Positions 1-6,811 are shown, counted from the first letter of the stretch. The stretch is DNA of 7,332 nt from an uncultured Actinomycetes bacterium (GCA_903922325.1 CAIXTG010000199.1:1-7332); one strand, 5' to 3'. Translations and numbers: made by a program. Notes: generated by a model from the sequence alone, not told the origin.

Positions 1-196
1 CTAATTCAGGATACTTGGCATTAATCAGTTGAAAGCCGCGATCGCAGGTGAAGCCATCGATGGAATCAGATTGCACTCGTCCGCCAGCTCGCTCTGCGGC
101 TTCCAGCAAAACAACTTCGCGACCAGCCTTCTGCAAATGAATAGCGGCGTTCATGCCCGCTAATCCAGCGCCAATTACTACAACCGAATTACTCAC
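1..196 (-). CDS. FAD-dependent oxidoreductase (amine oxidase/protoporphyrinogen oxidase-like), N-terminal part
   Basis: Only the first 65 codons are in the window; the gene continues past the left edge. The reverse strand translates from a GTG at 196-194 to a protein that opens with a Rossmann dinucleotide fold. Beta strand 1 is SVVVIGAGLAG (residues 4-14, GxGxxG), the acidic residue ending beta strand 2 is Glu32 in VVLLEA, and the GGR motif typical of the FAD/amine-oxidase superfamily is at residues 38-40. The stretch DRGFQLINAKYPE (52-64) matches a form I know from actinobacterial FAD-dependent oxidoreductases of this type. The start is well placed because strand 1 begins at residue 4. The GTG lies inside the last codons of the upstream oxidoreductase (8-base overlap, GTGAGTAA) and lacks a clear Shine-Dalgarno sequence, so translation is probably coupled. 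The substrate cannot be told from this fragment. Confidence 0.88.
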   Translation of the reverse strand, partial: MSNSVVVIGAGLAGMNAAIHLQKAGREVVLLEAAERAGGRVQSDSIDGFTCDRGFQLINAKYPEL

Positions 197-1205
197 GAAA
201 ATTCAGTTCGCGCGCTTTATCAATAATTGTTGCGACGGCAATTATTTCATCCTTACTGACAGGCCATTGGTTTATGCCCGCGATAGCGCCAGCGACTAAA
301 GCGTAAAAGCGAGCATAGTTTCCATCTTCAACTTTTAGATCACTAACTAAATCGCCCCGAATTATTCGAGCTTCTGACTTAGTTGATACATCCCACTTGC
401 CTTCATATGGCACTTTGCCAGCTCGCAGTAGCGCTTCCTGTGGATCAAGTTCACCGATTACAAGTGCACCGTTAGTTCCCATCAATCGGATACGCGGTCC
501 GGGAGCTCCGACAATGGAACTGGTCGAAAGATAGGAATCAACCCCGCTGTCATGTTTTAGGACTAAAACCACATCATCATCAGATGCGCCACGGATACTG
601 CGCACACTTGCTGAAATCAATTCAGCTGGGCCAAACCAATCAAGTGCTGTTGAAACTAAATGTGATTGCAGATCAAGGAGTAATCCCCCACCTTCTTCGG
701 CGCTACTTTGCTCGCGCCAAGATTGCGCAGCTAAATCAGGGCGGTAACGTTCAAAGCGGGAATCGATTCGAAAAACTTTTCCGATTTCGTTATCTTGAAT
801 AACTCGTTTGATAGTCAGCGAATCTGAATCGAAAAGGCGATTGTAAAAAGCAGTTACCGGAACACCGGTGTCTTCAGATGCTTTTAGAATTTCCAGTGTT
901 TCAGTCAAATTTCGGCCCATTGGCTTATCAACGACTGTAGGAACTCCTGCATGCAGTGCAGCGATGGCTTGCTCAACATGAACTGAATTAACTGATGCGA
1001 TGACAACGAGATCCAAGTTATGTGCCAGAAGTTCTGACATTTCCGAGACGACGATCGCATCTGGAAAATCGGTATGCACATGATCAATTCGTTCTGAGTT
1101 TGTAGTTAGAACTGCAACTAGCTCAAGGCCGCAACCTTTAAATAGTGGAGCGTGAAAAGTACGGCCAGCTAAACCGTAACCAGCCAGACCTACTCGTAGT
1201 GCCAT
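189..1205 (-). CDS. Gfo/Idh/MocA family NAD(P)-dependent oxidoreductase
   Basis: This is a full-length 338-residue cytosolic dehydrogenase of the Gfo/Idh/MocA family, which oxidises or reduces hydroxyl/keto groups on sugars, inositols and related compounds. The N-terminal Rossmann domain starts at residue 3, with VGLAGYGLAGRTFHAPL (5-21) holding the GxGxxG-type loop. The family EKP motif appears as VDKPMG (92-97), with Lys94 as the expected catalytic lysine. The C-terminal domain carries GGGLLLDLQSHL (172-183), in which Asp178 and His182 match the conserved D...H pair. The NRLFDSDSLTIK stretch (122-133) resembles members related to YdgJ/scyllo-inositol dehydrogenase, but the substrate is not determined. 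The ATG at 1205 has a GGAG Shine-Dalgarno five bases upstream. It follows the MMPL gene by 19 bases and overlaps the FAD oxidoreductase, so the three genes are probably co-transcribed. Confidence 0.93.
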   Translation of the reverse strand: MALRVGLAGYGLAGRTFHAPLFKGCGLELVAVLTTNSERIDHVHTDFPDAIVVSEMSELLAHNLDLVVIASVNSVHVEQAIAALHAGVPTVVDKPMGRNLTETLEILKASEDTGVPVTAFYNRLFDSDSLTIKRVIQDNEIGKVFRIDSRFERYRPDLAAQSWREQSSAEEGGGLLLDLQSHLVSTALDWFGPAELISASVRSIRGASDDDVVLVLKHDSGVDSYLSTSSIVGAPGPRIRLMGTNGALVIGELDPQEALLRAGKVPYEGKWDVSTKSEARIIRGDLVSDLKVEDGNYARFYALVAGAIAGINQWPVSKDEIIAVATIIDKARELNFRE

Positions 1206-1210
1206 GAAAA

Positions 1211-1214
1211 CTCC
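1211..1214 (-). promoter_or_regulatory. Ribosome binding site of the Gfo/Idh/MocA gene
   Basis: On the minus strand GGAG lies five bases before the ATG at 1205. It supports this start and shows that the gene can initiate on its own within the 19-base gap after the MMPL stop codon. Confidence 0.7.
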
Positions 1215-1224
1215 GAGCTAGTAA

Positions 1225-3375
1225 CTAGTCAACTGATTTAGATAACTTAGATGGCCACCATACCTTAGGGCCGATTTCATGGACCAGAGCTGGCACGAGA
1301 ATCGAACGCACAATGATGGTGTCTAGGAGAACTCCGAATGCAACAGCAAAGCCGAGTTCGGCCAGGAACACTAGAGGCAGAATGCCTAGTACGCCAAACG
1401 TTGCAGCTAGCACAATGCCTGCAGAAGTAATAACAGAACCAGTAACAGTTAGCCCCTTGATGACGCCTTTTCGAGTACCCAACTTGCCCGCTTCTTCGCG
1501 CACGCGAGTCATTAGGAAGATGTTGTAATCAATGCCGAGTGCAACCAAGAAGATAAAAGCAAACAATGGGAATGACGCATCTCCTCCCGCAAAGCCAAAG
1601 ATGTGATTGAACACGAGCGCACAAACTCCAAGTGTTGCAAAGTAGGAAAGAACTACTGTTCCAAGTAACAACACGGCGCTTACGAGGCTGCGAAGTAGAA
1701 GGCCCAAAATTATGGTGATCAAAAGCAGTACTACGGGAATCACTGTTCGATTATCGTGACGAGCCGCAACATCAGTATCAAAGAAGACCGCTGTTGTGCC
1801 ACCTAATACGATTGATTTATCAACGCTCTTAACTGCCTCGCGGATAGCTGGAATTCGATCACGTGATTCTCTTGAATCTGGCGCTGTCGAAAGCGTGACA
1901 TTTAGAATTGAAAGCCCATTCTTTACGATCACTCCGCCAGCATTCGCTTCAGGGGCTACCGCAGTAACGCCTTCAACGCTTTGCAATTTGGCCGAAACAG
2001 CAGGGATAAGTTCATTCTTTAAAATAACCTTGGTTGGATCGCCTTCGCCACCAGGGAAATGGTTCAGCAGCAATTTTTGACCAACTACAGATTCTGGATT
2101 TCCAGTAAAGCTTTCCGAAGTTGAAAGTCCATCAGTTTTTAGCGTCGTTGAGAATCCAGCCAACACAACTAGCAAAAGTCCAGTAAAGACCCAAGCTCTA
2201 CGTGGTCTGCGCTCGACTAAATTTCCTACCTTCGCCCAAGTGCCAGTTAATTGACTATCAACATCATCAAAACGTGGAATTCGTGGCCAGAAAATCCAGC
2301 GACCAAATAGAACCAGAAAAGCCGGCAGTAATGTGACCATAGTAATTACCGCAACAACAACACCGATGGCACCAATTGGGCCAAGTCCGCGGTTGCCTGA
2401 TAAATCACTTAGCAATAGAACTAATAGACCTAAAGCAACAGTTGATCCTGAAGCCACGATCGGTTCGAAGGTGCCTCTATAAGCTGCTCGCATTGCGGCA
2501 ACTGGCTTTGCATGATGGTGCAGTTCTTCTCGGTATCTAGAAATTAGAAGTAACGCATAATCGGTACCGGCACCTAACACCAGCACCGAGAGGATTCCTT
2601 GCGATTGGCCATTGACATCAATAACGTCATTTTTGGCCAGCAAATAAATAATTCCACCTGCGGTAGAGAGTGCGAAAACGGCTGAAAGTAACGGCAGAAA
2701 CCACAAAATTGGTGAGCGATAAACAATAATCAAAATAAATGCGACAACACCAAGTGTTGTTAATAGTAGGGTTGAATCAAGATCTCCGAATGCACCGAAT
2801 AGATCACCGATTAAGCCACCGGCTCCAGTTACATATGAATCAAAGCCAAGGTCTTTAGCAAATGGCGTGAAATCTTCGCGCAGCGCTTCGACAATTGCAG
2901 GAAGCACTGGCTCGTCATTTGGCAAAACTTCAGCGATTGCAGCGCCATCTAACAGAATTGAAGCCAGAACAGCTTTGCCATCTGGAGCCGGAAACGCCGT
3001 GACCTGGCTACCGGGTAACAAATACTTTGAAAGCGGAACATCGGTGCCGCCTAGTTTTAAGTCAGGCACTGTTTCGAGATGAGCATTTATCTGCTGTAGA
3101 ACTTCTGGGCCAACACTTCCTTCAAGTAAAACTAAAGTTGGAAACGCAGTTGATTCACCAGCTGCAAAACTTTCGAGCAACTTAACTGCTTTAGTTGACT
3201 CAGCGCTATCAGGCAGAAATGCTGAATTGTCATTCTCTTGAACACTAGTTAATTTGCCAAAGAGCGGCCCGAAGAAACCGGTAACGCCAAACCAAGCAAT
3301 AACAACCAAGATCGCGATAGCGATCGGCTTACGCTTAGAACGCATGGTGTTGCTACTCATAGGTGAAGCTGACAT
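1225..3375 (-). CDS. MMPL family (RND superfamily) membrane transporter
   Basis: This 716-residue inner-membrane protein has the duplicated MMPL architecture. It opens with TM1 (about 17-36) and an extracytoplasmic domain (about 37-200). TM2-TM6 (about 203-358) and TM7 (about 395-411) follow, then a second extracytoplasmic domain (about 412-544) and TM8-TM12 (about 545-698). Each half has the Asp-Tyr pair expected in the proton-relay helices: GAGTDYALLLISRYREEL (268-285, Asp272) and ALGIDYNIFLMTRVREE (612-628, Asp616). Family members use the proton gradient to export lipids or hydrophobic compounds. The length is close to that of the shorter actinobacterial MMPL proteins, and the substrate is unknown. 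I chose the ATG at 3375 because AAGGGG lies eight bases upstream. The in-frame ATGs at codons 6 and 11 have no such site but cannot be excluded. It heads a minus-strand unit with two oxidoreductases. Confidence 0.95.
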   Translation of the reverse strand: MSASPMSSNTMRSKRKPIAIAILVVIAWFGVTGFFGPLFGKLTSVQENDNSAFLPDSAESTKAVKLLESFAAGESTAFPTLVLLEGSVGPEVLQQINAHLETVPDLKLGGTDVPLSKYLLPGSQVTAFPAPDGKAVLASILLDGAAIAEVLPNDEPVLPAIVEALREDFTPFAKDLGFDSYVTGAGGLIGDLFGAFGDLDSTLLLTTLGVVAFILIIVYRSPILWFLPLLSAVFALSTAGGIIYLLAKNDVIDVNGQSQGILSVLVLGAGTDYALLLISRYREELHHHAKPVAAMRAAYRGTFEPIVASGSTVALGLLVLLLSDLSGNRGLGPIGAIGVVVAVITMVTLLPAFLVLFGRWIFWPRIPRFDDVDSQLTGTWAKVGNLVERRPRRAWVFTGLLLVVLAGFSTTLKTDGLSTSESFTGNPESVVGQKLLLNHFPGGEGDPTKVILKNELIPAVSAKLQSVEGVTAVAPEANAGGVIVKNGLSILNVTLSTAPDSRESRDRIPAIREAVKSVDKSIVLGGTTAVFFDTDVAARHDNRTVIPVVLLLITIILGLLLRSLVSAVLLLGTVVLSYFATLGVCALVFNHIFGFAGGDASFPLFAFIFLVALGIDYNIFLMTRVREEAGKLGTRKGVIKGLTVTGSVITSAGIVLAATFGVLGILPLVFLAELGFAVAFGVLLDTIIVRSILVPALVHEIGPKVWWPSKLSKSVD

Positions 3376-3383
3376 TTGACTGG

Positions 3384-3389
3384 CCCCTT
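3384..3389 (-). promoter_or_regulatory. Ribosome binding site of the MMPL transporter gene
   Basis: The minus strand reads AAGGGG eight bases before the ATG at 3375, which decides between three closely spaced in-frame ATG codons. The site lies mostly in the loop of a possible small hairpin (arms CTGGC 3398-3394 and GCCAG 3384-3380). Confidence 0.65.
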
Positions 3390-3435
3390 TTGCGCCAGAT
3401 TTTGGAATCCGTCGCCTCGATTGGTAATGAGCGTG

Positions 3436-3441
3436 AGTCTA
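3436..3441 (-). promoter_or_regulatory. Putative -10 box of the MMPL operon promoter
   Basis: On the minus strand the hexamer is TAGACT, a good match to the actinobacterial housekeeping -10 form TANNNT. Transcription would begin near 3429, giving a leader of roughly 55 bases that contains the Shine-Dalgarno site. No convincing -35 hexamer is visible at 17-18 bases. It lies almost back to back with the lipB -10 box. Confidence 0.45.
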
Positions 3442-3445
3442 CCTT

Positions 3446-3451
3446 TAGGCT
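3446..3451 (+). promoter_or_regulatory. Putative -10 box of a leaderless lipB promoter
   Basis: TAGGCT lies seven bases before the ATG at 3459, which puts the expected transcription start on or next to the first base of the start codon. No Shine-Dalgarno sequence precedes that ATG, which is consistent with a leaderless mRNA. A weak TTGGTA at 3421-3426 (19-base spacing) could serve as the -35 element. Confidence 0.5.
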
Positions 3452-3458
3452 ATTGGCT

Positions 3459-4115
3459 ATGCCCATCGAAGCCGCTCTAACTACTGGCCAAATTGCTGTA
3501 GCTCGCAGTGGGTTAGTCGATTATGAGAATGCACTGAAAATACAACGCAATTTTCATGCCGAAATAGTGGCTGATGAACGGCCAAACACCTTAATTTTGC
3601 TCGAACATCCTTCGGTTTATACGGCGGGTCGCCGAACTGACATTTCAGATCGCCCAACAGATAATACCCCCGTAATTGATGTTGATCGTGGCGGAAAAAT
3701 TACTTGGCACGGGCCTGGCCAACTCGTTGGATACCCAATTGTGAAATTAGCTAATCGCTTAGATGTAGTTGGTTTCGTTCGACAACTCGAAACTGCGCTG
3801 ATTAAAACTTGTGAACAATTCGGTTTATCGGCAATGCGTTATCCAGATCGCTCTGGGGTTTGGCTGCGCGATGATAAAGGTGATCGCAAGATTGCTGCCA
3901 TCGGCATTCGGGTCGCTAAAGGCGTGACTATGCATGGTTTCGCGCTAAATGTTAATCCCGACTTAGCCGGCTTTAATCAGATTGTTCCCTGCGGAATTTC
4001 AGATGCCGAGGTCACTTCGATGAGCAAGGAATTAGCTCGCGAAGTTACAATTGCCGAAGTATCACCAATTTTAGAACGTGAACTTTTTGAAGTATTAACA
4101 AAGGTGAGCGCATGA
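3459..4115 (+). CDS. lipB: Lipoyl(octanoyl) transferase LipB
   Basis: LipB transfers an octanoyl group from octanoyl-ACP to a lysine of lipoyl domains, the first step of de novo lipoate synthesis in the cytosol. From the ATG at 3459 the product is 218 residues, normal for the family. The signature DRGGKITWHGPGQLVGYP (76-93) is followed by DRKIAAIGIR (142-151), whose Lys144 is the expected catalytic lysine. Next comes MHGFALNVNPDL (158-169), and then IVPCGI, which holds the acyl-accepting Cys178. The reading frame stays open upstream to a GTG at 3363, but the extra 32 residues have no LipB character and would overlap the MMPL start. The ATG at 3459 also has a -10 box suited to leaderless expression. 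The stop codon overlaps the lipA start by four bases (ATGA), so translation of the two is coupled. Confidence 0.96.
   Translation: MPIEAALTTGQIAVARSGLVDYENALKIQRNFHAEIVADERPNTLILLEHPSVYTAGRRTDISDRPTDNTPVIDVDRGGKITWHGPGQLVGYPIVKLANRLDVVGFVRQLETALIKTCEQFGLSAMRYPDRSGVWLRDDKGDRKIAAIGIRVAKGVTMHGFALNVNPDLAGFNQIVPCGISDAEVTSMSKELAREVTIAEVSPILERELFEVLTKVSA
4100..4108 (+). promoter_or_regulatory. Ribosome binding site of lipA
   Basis: AAAGGTGAG lies just before the ATG at 4112, inside the last codons of lipB. It allows efficient initiation at the four-base ATGA junction. Confidence 0.65.
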
Positions 4116-5047
4116 CAATTGCACCCGATGGCCGCAAAATGCTTCGCATTGAAGCGCGCAATGCTGAGACCCCAATTGAACGTAAGCCGGAGTGGATCAA
4201 GACCCGTGCGAATATGGGGCCGGAATATACGCAACTGCGTTCACTTGTGAAGAGCGAAGGACTACACACTGTTTGCCAGGAAGCAGCATGCCCTAACATT
4301 TTTGAATGTTGGGAAGATCGTGAAGCGACGTTTCTAATCGGTGGCGACCGCTGTACCCGACGTTGCGATTTCTGCAATATCGATACTGGTAAACCACTTC
4401 CAATTGATCGCAATGAACCAACCAAGGTCGCGGAATCAATCAAGAAAATGCAATTGAATTACGCCACGATCACTGGCGTTACTCGCGATGATCTACCCGA
4501 TGAAGGTGCTTGGTTATATGCCGAGACCATTCGCAAAGTGCATGAGCTAAATCCAGGCACTGGCGTTGAAATGTTGGCGCCAGATTTCAATGCTAATCCT
4601 GAACTGCTCAATCAAATCTTTGAAACCCACCCTGAGGTGTTCGCTCATAACCTCGAAACCGTGCCCCGCATTTTTAAAGAGATTCGACCAGCTTTTACTT
4701 ATGACAAGTCGCTTTCCGTGATCACCATGGCGCGTGACTATGGTCTGATCACTAAGTCCAATCTGATTCTTGGTTTAGGTGAAACTCGTGAGGAAGTTTC
4801 CCAAGCACTAGTTGATCTACATGCTGCTGGCTGTGACTTGATTACAATTACCCAATACTTACGACCTACTAATAAGCATCACCCAGTTATTCGTTGGGTA
4901 AAGCCCGAGGAATTTGTTGAGCTCGCGGCTGAAGCAAAAGAAATTGGTTTCTCTGGTGTCATGAGTGGTCCTCTTGTGCGATCGAGTTATCGTGCAGGTC
5001 GCTTATACAAGCAAGCCCAAGAAGCTAAAGCCGCGCTGAATGGCTGA
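4112..5047 (+). CDS. lipA: Lipoyl synthase LipA
   Basis: LipA is a radical-SAM iron-sulfur enzyme that inserts two sulfur atoms into protein-bound octanoyl groups, completing lipoyl cofactor synthesis for pyruvate and 2-oxoglutarate dehydrogenases and the glycine cleavage system. The 311-residue product has the auxiliary-cluster motif CQEAACPNIFECW (Cys55, Cys60, Cys66) and the radical-SAM motif CTRRCDFC (Cys81, Cys85, Cys88). The conserved C-terminal RSSY at 290-293 contributes the serine ligand to the auxiliary cluster. The N-terminal segment RIEARNAETPIERKPEWIK (12-30) is typical of actinobacterial LipA. It is the direct partner of lipB, which ends four bases inside it. The acyltransferase gene starts eight bases before its stop codon. 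Length and all cluster ligands are intact. Confidence 0.98.
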   Translation: MTIAPDGRKMLRIEARNAETPIERKPEWIKTRANMGPEYTQLRSLVKSEGLHTVCQEAACPNIFECWEDREATFLIGGDRCTRRCDFCNIDTGKPLPIDRNEPTKVAESIKKMQLNYATITGVTRDDLPDEGAWLYAETIRKVHELNPGTGVEMLAPDFNANPELLNQIFETHPEVFAHNLETVPRIFKEIRPAFTYDKSLSVITMARDYGLITKSNLILGLGETREEVSQALVDLHAAGCDLITITQYLRPTNKHHPVIRWVKPEEFVELAAEAKEIGFSGVMSGPLVRSSYRAGRLYKQAQEAKAALNG

Positions 5048-5741
5048 TCGCGTATATCCCCCAGTAATTGCAGTACTTAAGACTGCCTGGAAATACCTTG
5101 GATTGAAATTTACTTTTACTGGTGATGTAAATATCCCTCGTAATGGTGGCGCTATATTGGCAATCAATCACGTTGGTTACCTAGATTTCGCTCTAGCTGG
5201 CACAGCTGCCCTACCCGTAAATCGTTATGTTCGTTTCATGGCCAAGAAAGAAATTTTCGATAACAAATTAGCTGGGCCACTTATGCGCGGAATGCATCAC
5301 ATCTCGGTAGATCGCGCCAACGGTTCGGCCTCTTTTGTGGCAGCGTTGCGCGCACTTCGGGGCGGGGAAATTATTGGCATTTTTCCAGAGGCCACAATCT
5401 CCAAGAGTTTTGAAATTAAGGAATTGAAATCTGGCGTAATTCGATTAGCGATGGGTGCCGGAGTTCCAGTTGTTCCCACCATTGTTTGGGGCAGCCAACG
5501 CATATGGACTAAGGGCGTTAAACGAAATCTTAAGCGAAATAAGTTTCCAATTTTCGTGACTTTCGGTGAACCCATGCACTTTGCCAAAGATGCCGACGTT
5601 GAAGCTGGCGAGGCACAGTTGCGAGCAACCATGATTGAAATGTTGCATGAAGTACAAGGCAGATACCCCGATAGCCATGCGGGCCAACGTTGGGCACCCG
5701 CGCGTCTTGGTGGTACCGCGCCTGCTCCACTAAACTCCTGA
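5040..5741 (+). CDS. PlsC-like 1-acylglycerol-3-phosphate/lysophospholipid acyltransferase
   Basis: This 233-residue protein belongs to the PlsC/LPLAT family, membrane-associated enzymes that transfer acyl chains to glycerophosphate-type acceptors in phospholipid synthesis. Block I is AINHVGYLDF (41-50), with the catalytic H(X4)D pair His44/Asp49. Block II lies around HHISVDR (86-92). Block III reads FPEATIS (115-121) instead of the textbook FPEGTRS, a variant I recall from actinobacterial homologues. Block IV is VPVVPTIVWG (142-151). No long transmembrane helix is evident; residues 36-58 are moderately hydrophobic. The ATG at 5040 lies eight bases inside lipA and has no strong Shine-Dalgarno sequence, so translational coupling is likely. 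The exact acyl donor and acceptor are not determined. Its place directly after lipA links it to acyl-ACP metabolism only by context. Confidence 0.9.
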   Translation: MADRVYPPVIAVLKTAWKYLGLKFTFTGDVNIPRNGGAILAINHVGYLDFALAGTAALPVNRYVRFMAKKEIFDNKLAGPLMRGMHHISVDRANGSASFVAALRALRGGEIIGIFPEATISKSFEIKELKSGVIRLAMGAGVPVVPTIVWGSQRIWTKGVKRNLKRNKFPIFVTFGEPMHFAKDADVEAGEAQLRATMIEMLHEVQGRYPDSHAGQRWAPARLGGTAPAPLNS

Positions 5742-5742
5742 C

Positions 5743-6420
5743 ATGTTTAAACGAAAGAAAAATAAGTCCACTGAACCCAAGGCACCTAGATTCAAAGAAA
5801 TTCGTGATGCCTACAAAGTAACCAAGGCCGCAAAGCCATGGATTGGCGCTGCTATGGCTGGCATTTTTGTCGCCGCCTGGGCTGTTGGTATCGCAATCGG
5901 TTTTGCGATTGATCATCCGATATATCTAGGGTTTGTTTCAGCTCCTTTCGCGGCTTTAGTTTCTTTCTTTATCTTTACTCGTGTTGCAGGGTCTGCCGCT
6001 TACGCCTCGATTGAAGGACAGATTGGCGCTGGCGCAAGTGTGTTGATGTCGATTCGTAAAGGTTGGTCAACAACGCCAGCTGTTGCTGTTTCCAGAAATC
6101 AGGACATGGTCCATCGCTCAGTTGGTCGTGCTGGCATCGTTTTGACTGGCGAAGGTAGCGGCTCAGTACGTCAACTATTGCAAGATGAAAAACGTAAGAC
6201 CGAGCGCTATGCCCCAGGTGTGCCAATTTATGAATTAATTGTAGGTAACGAAGAAGGTCAAGTATCACTTCGCAAGTTGCAGAAGCGAATGAAGAAGTTT
6301 CCTAAGAAGTTAACCGCTAATCAAATGCGCGAAGTTAGAGCTCGTCTTAAGGCTGTTGGTGGAATGGCCATGCCAATTCCAAAGGGTCCAATGCCTACTC
6401 GCGGAATGAAGATTCGCTAA
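5743..6420 (+). CDS. DUF4191 family membrane protein, function unknown
   Basis: This 225-residue protein matches what I know of DUF4191, an actinobacterial family commonly found next to lipA (I recall Rv2219 in M. tuberculosis). A basic N-terminus (KRKKNK at 3-8) leads to two adjacent transmembrane helices (about 34-53 and 57-79) joined by a very short turn. A long soluble region follows (about 80-225) containing EGQIGAGASVL (91-101) and GRAGIVLTGEG (128-138). The C-terminus is very rich in Lys and Arg (for example KLQKRMKKFPKK at 178-189) and is probably cytoplasmic. No enzyme motif is visible. The ATG at 5743 is one base after the acyltransferase stop and has no clear Shine-Dalgarno sequence, so it is probably translated by re-initiation as the last gene of the lip operon. 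Confidence 0.88.
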   Translation: MFKRKKNKSTEPKAPRFKEIRDAYKVTKAAKPWIGAAMAGIFVAAWAVGIAIGFAIDHPIYLGFVSAPFAALVSFFIFTRVAGSAAYASIEGQIGAGASVLMSIRKGWSTTPAVAVSRNQDMVHRSVGRAGIVLTGEGSGSVRQLLQDEKRKTERYAPGVPIYELIVGNEEGQVSLRKLQKRMKKFPKKLTANQMREVRARLKAVGGMAMPIPKGPMPTRGMKIR

Positions 6421-6427
6421 CTCTTAA

Positions 6428-6805
6428 TCAAGCTCGCGCTAATTTGGTCTGACTAAATCGTTCGTGAATTCCACGGCCGTCTTCGTCGTAGGTAATCGCA
6501 GTTATCACTAACGCCATCAAACCGGTGCGAATCAAAACTTGTCGAAAATTAGGCACTCCGCCATGGTTCAAATCGACTACTTTAATTCTCAATAATCTGT
6601 GTCCGAAAGAAGCGCCAGTTAATGCGATTAGAATTGCGTATTCGGCTACAAAGATGATTGGTGTTGTAAGTCGAGTGCCAACAATCCGCTCGGCATAGGT
6701 TCCACCGCCGGCAAAGAAGGCAAAAGCAATCGCATATGAGGCAAGCCAATCAATGGAGATTGCTGCCAGTCGCCGCCCAAGTGTTACGCCTTCAGGGTGA
6801 GTCAT
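6428..6805 (-). CDS. RDD family membrane protein
   Basis: This is a 125-residue small membrane protein. It has the RDD-domain hallmarks: the Arg pair and Asp in GRRLAAISIDWL (10-21; Arg11, Arg12, Asp19), GASFGHRLLRIKVVD (64-78) after the second helix, and the C-terminal DEDGRGIHERFSQTKLAR (107-124). Hydrophobic segments lie at about 17-32 and 49-64, with a weaker third at about 92-106. The biochemical role of RDD proteins is poorly defined, though some have been linked to ion transport. The gene is convergent with the DUF4191 gene (7-base gap) and divergent from glnA. The ATG at 6805 has no Shine-Dalgarno sequence but sits six bases after a TAGGCT box, which suggests a leaderless transcript. 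RDD genes beside glnA are familiar in actinobacteria. Confidence 0.9.
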   Translation of the reverse strand: MTHPEGVTLGRRLAAISIDWLASYAIAFAFFAGGGTYAERIVGTRLTTPIIFVAEYAILIALTGASFGHRLLRIKVVDLNHGGVPNFRQVLIRTGLMALVITAITYDEDGRGIHERFSQTKLARA

Positions 6806-6811
6806 GCCGCG

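Noticed and set aside
1313..2080. Plus-strand open frames of 71-94 codons inside the MMPL gene
   Set aside because: They are antisense to a clear, intact membrane transporter and show no recognisable protein features.
3310..3325. Perfect 6-base inverted repeat GATCGC/GCGATC
   Set aside because: It lies in the first membrane helix of the MMPL gene, where alternating Ala and Ile codons produce it.
3343..3360. Alternative MMPL starts at codons 6 and 11
   Set aside because: Neither has a Shine-Dalgarno sequence, whereas the ATG at 3375 has AAGGGG at good spacing. They remain possible but less likely.
3363..3458. Longer lipB starting at the GTG at 3363 (32 extra residues)
   Set aside because: The extra residues have no LipB character, would overlap the MMPL start, and the ATG at 3459 gives the normal family length with a suitable -10 box.
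4045..4443. Minus-strand open frame of 132 codons across the lipB/lipA junction
   Set aside because: It is antisense to two well-supported genes with intact catalytic motifs and resembles no known protein.
5297..6268. Minus-strand open frames of 80-128 codons under the acyltransferase and DUF4191 genes
   Set aside because: They overlap strongly supported plus-strand genes and have low-complexity, non-protein-like composition.
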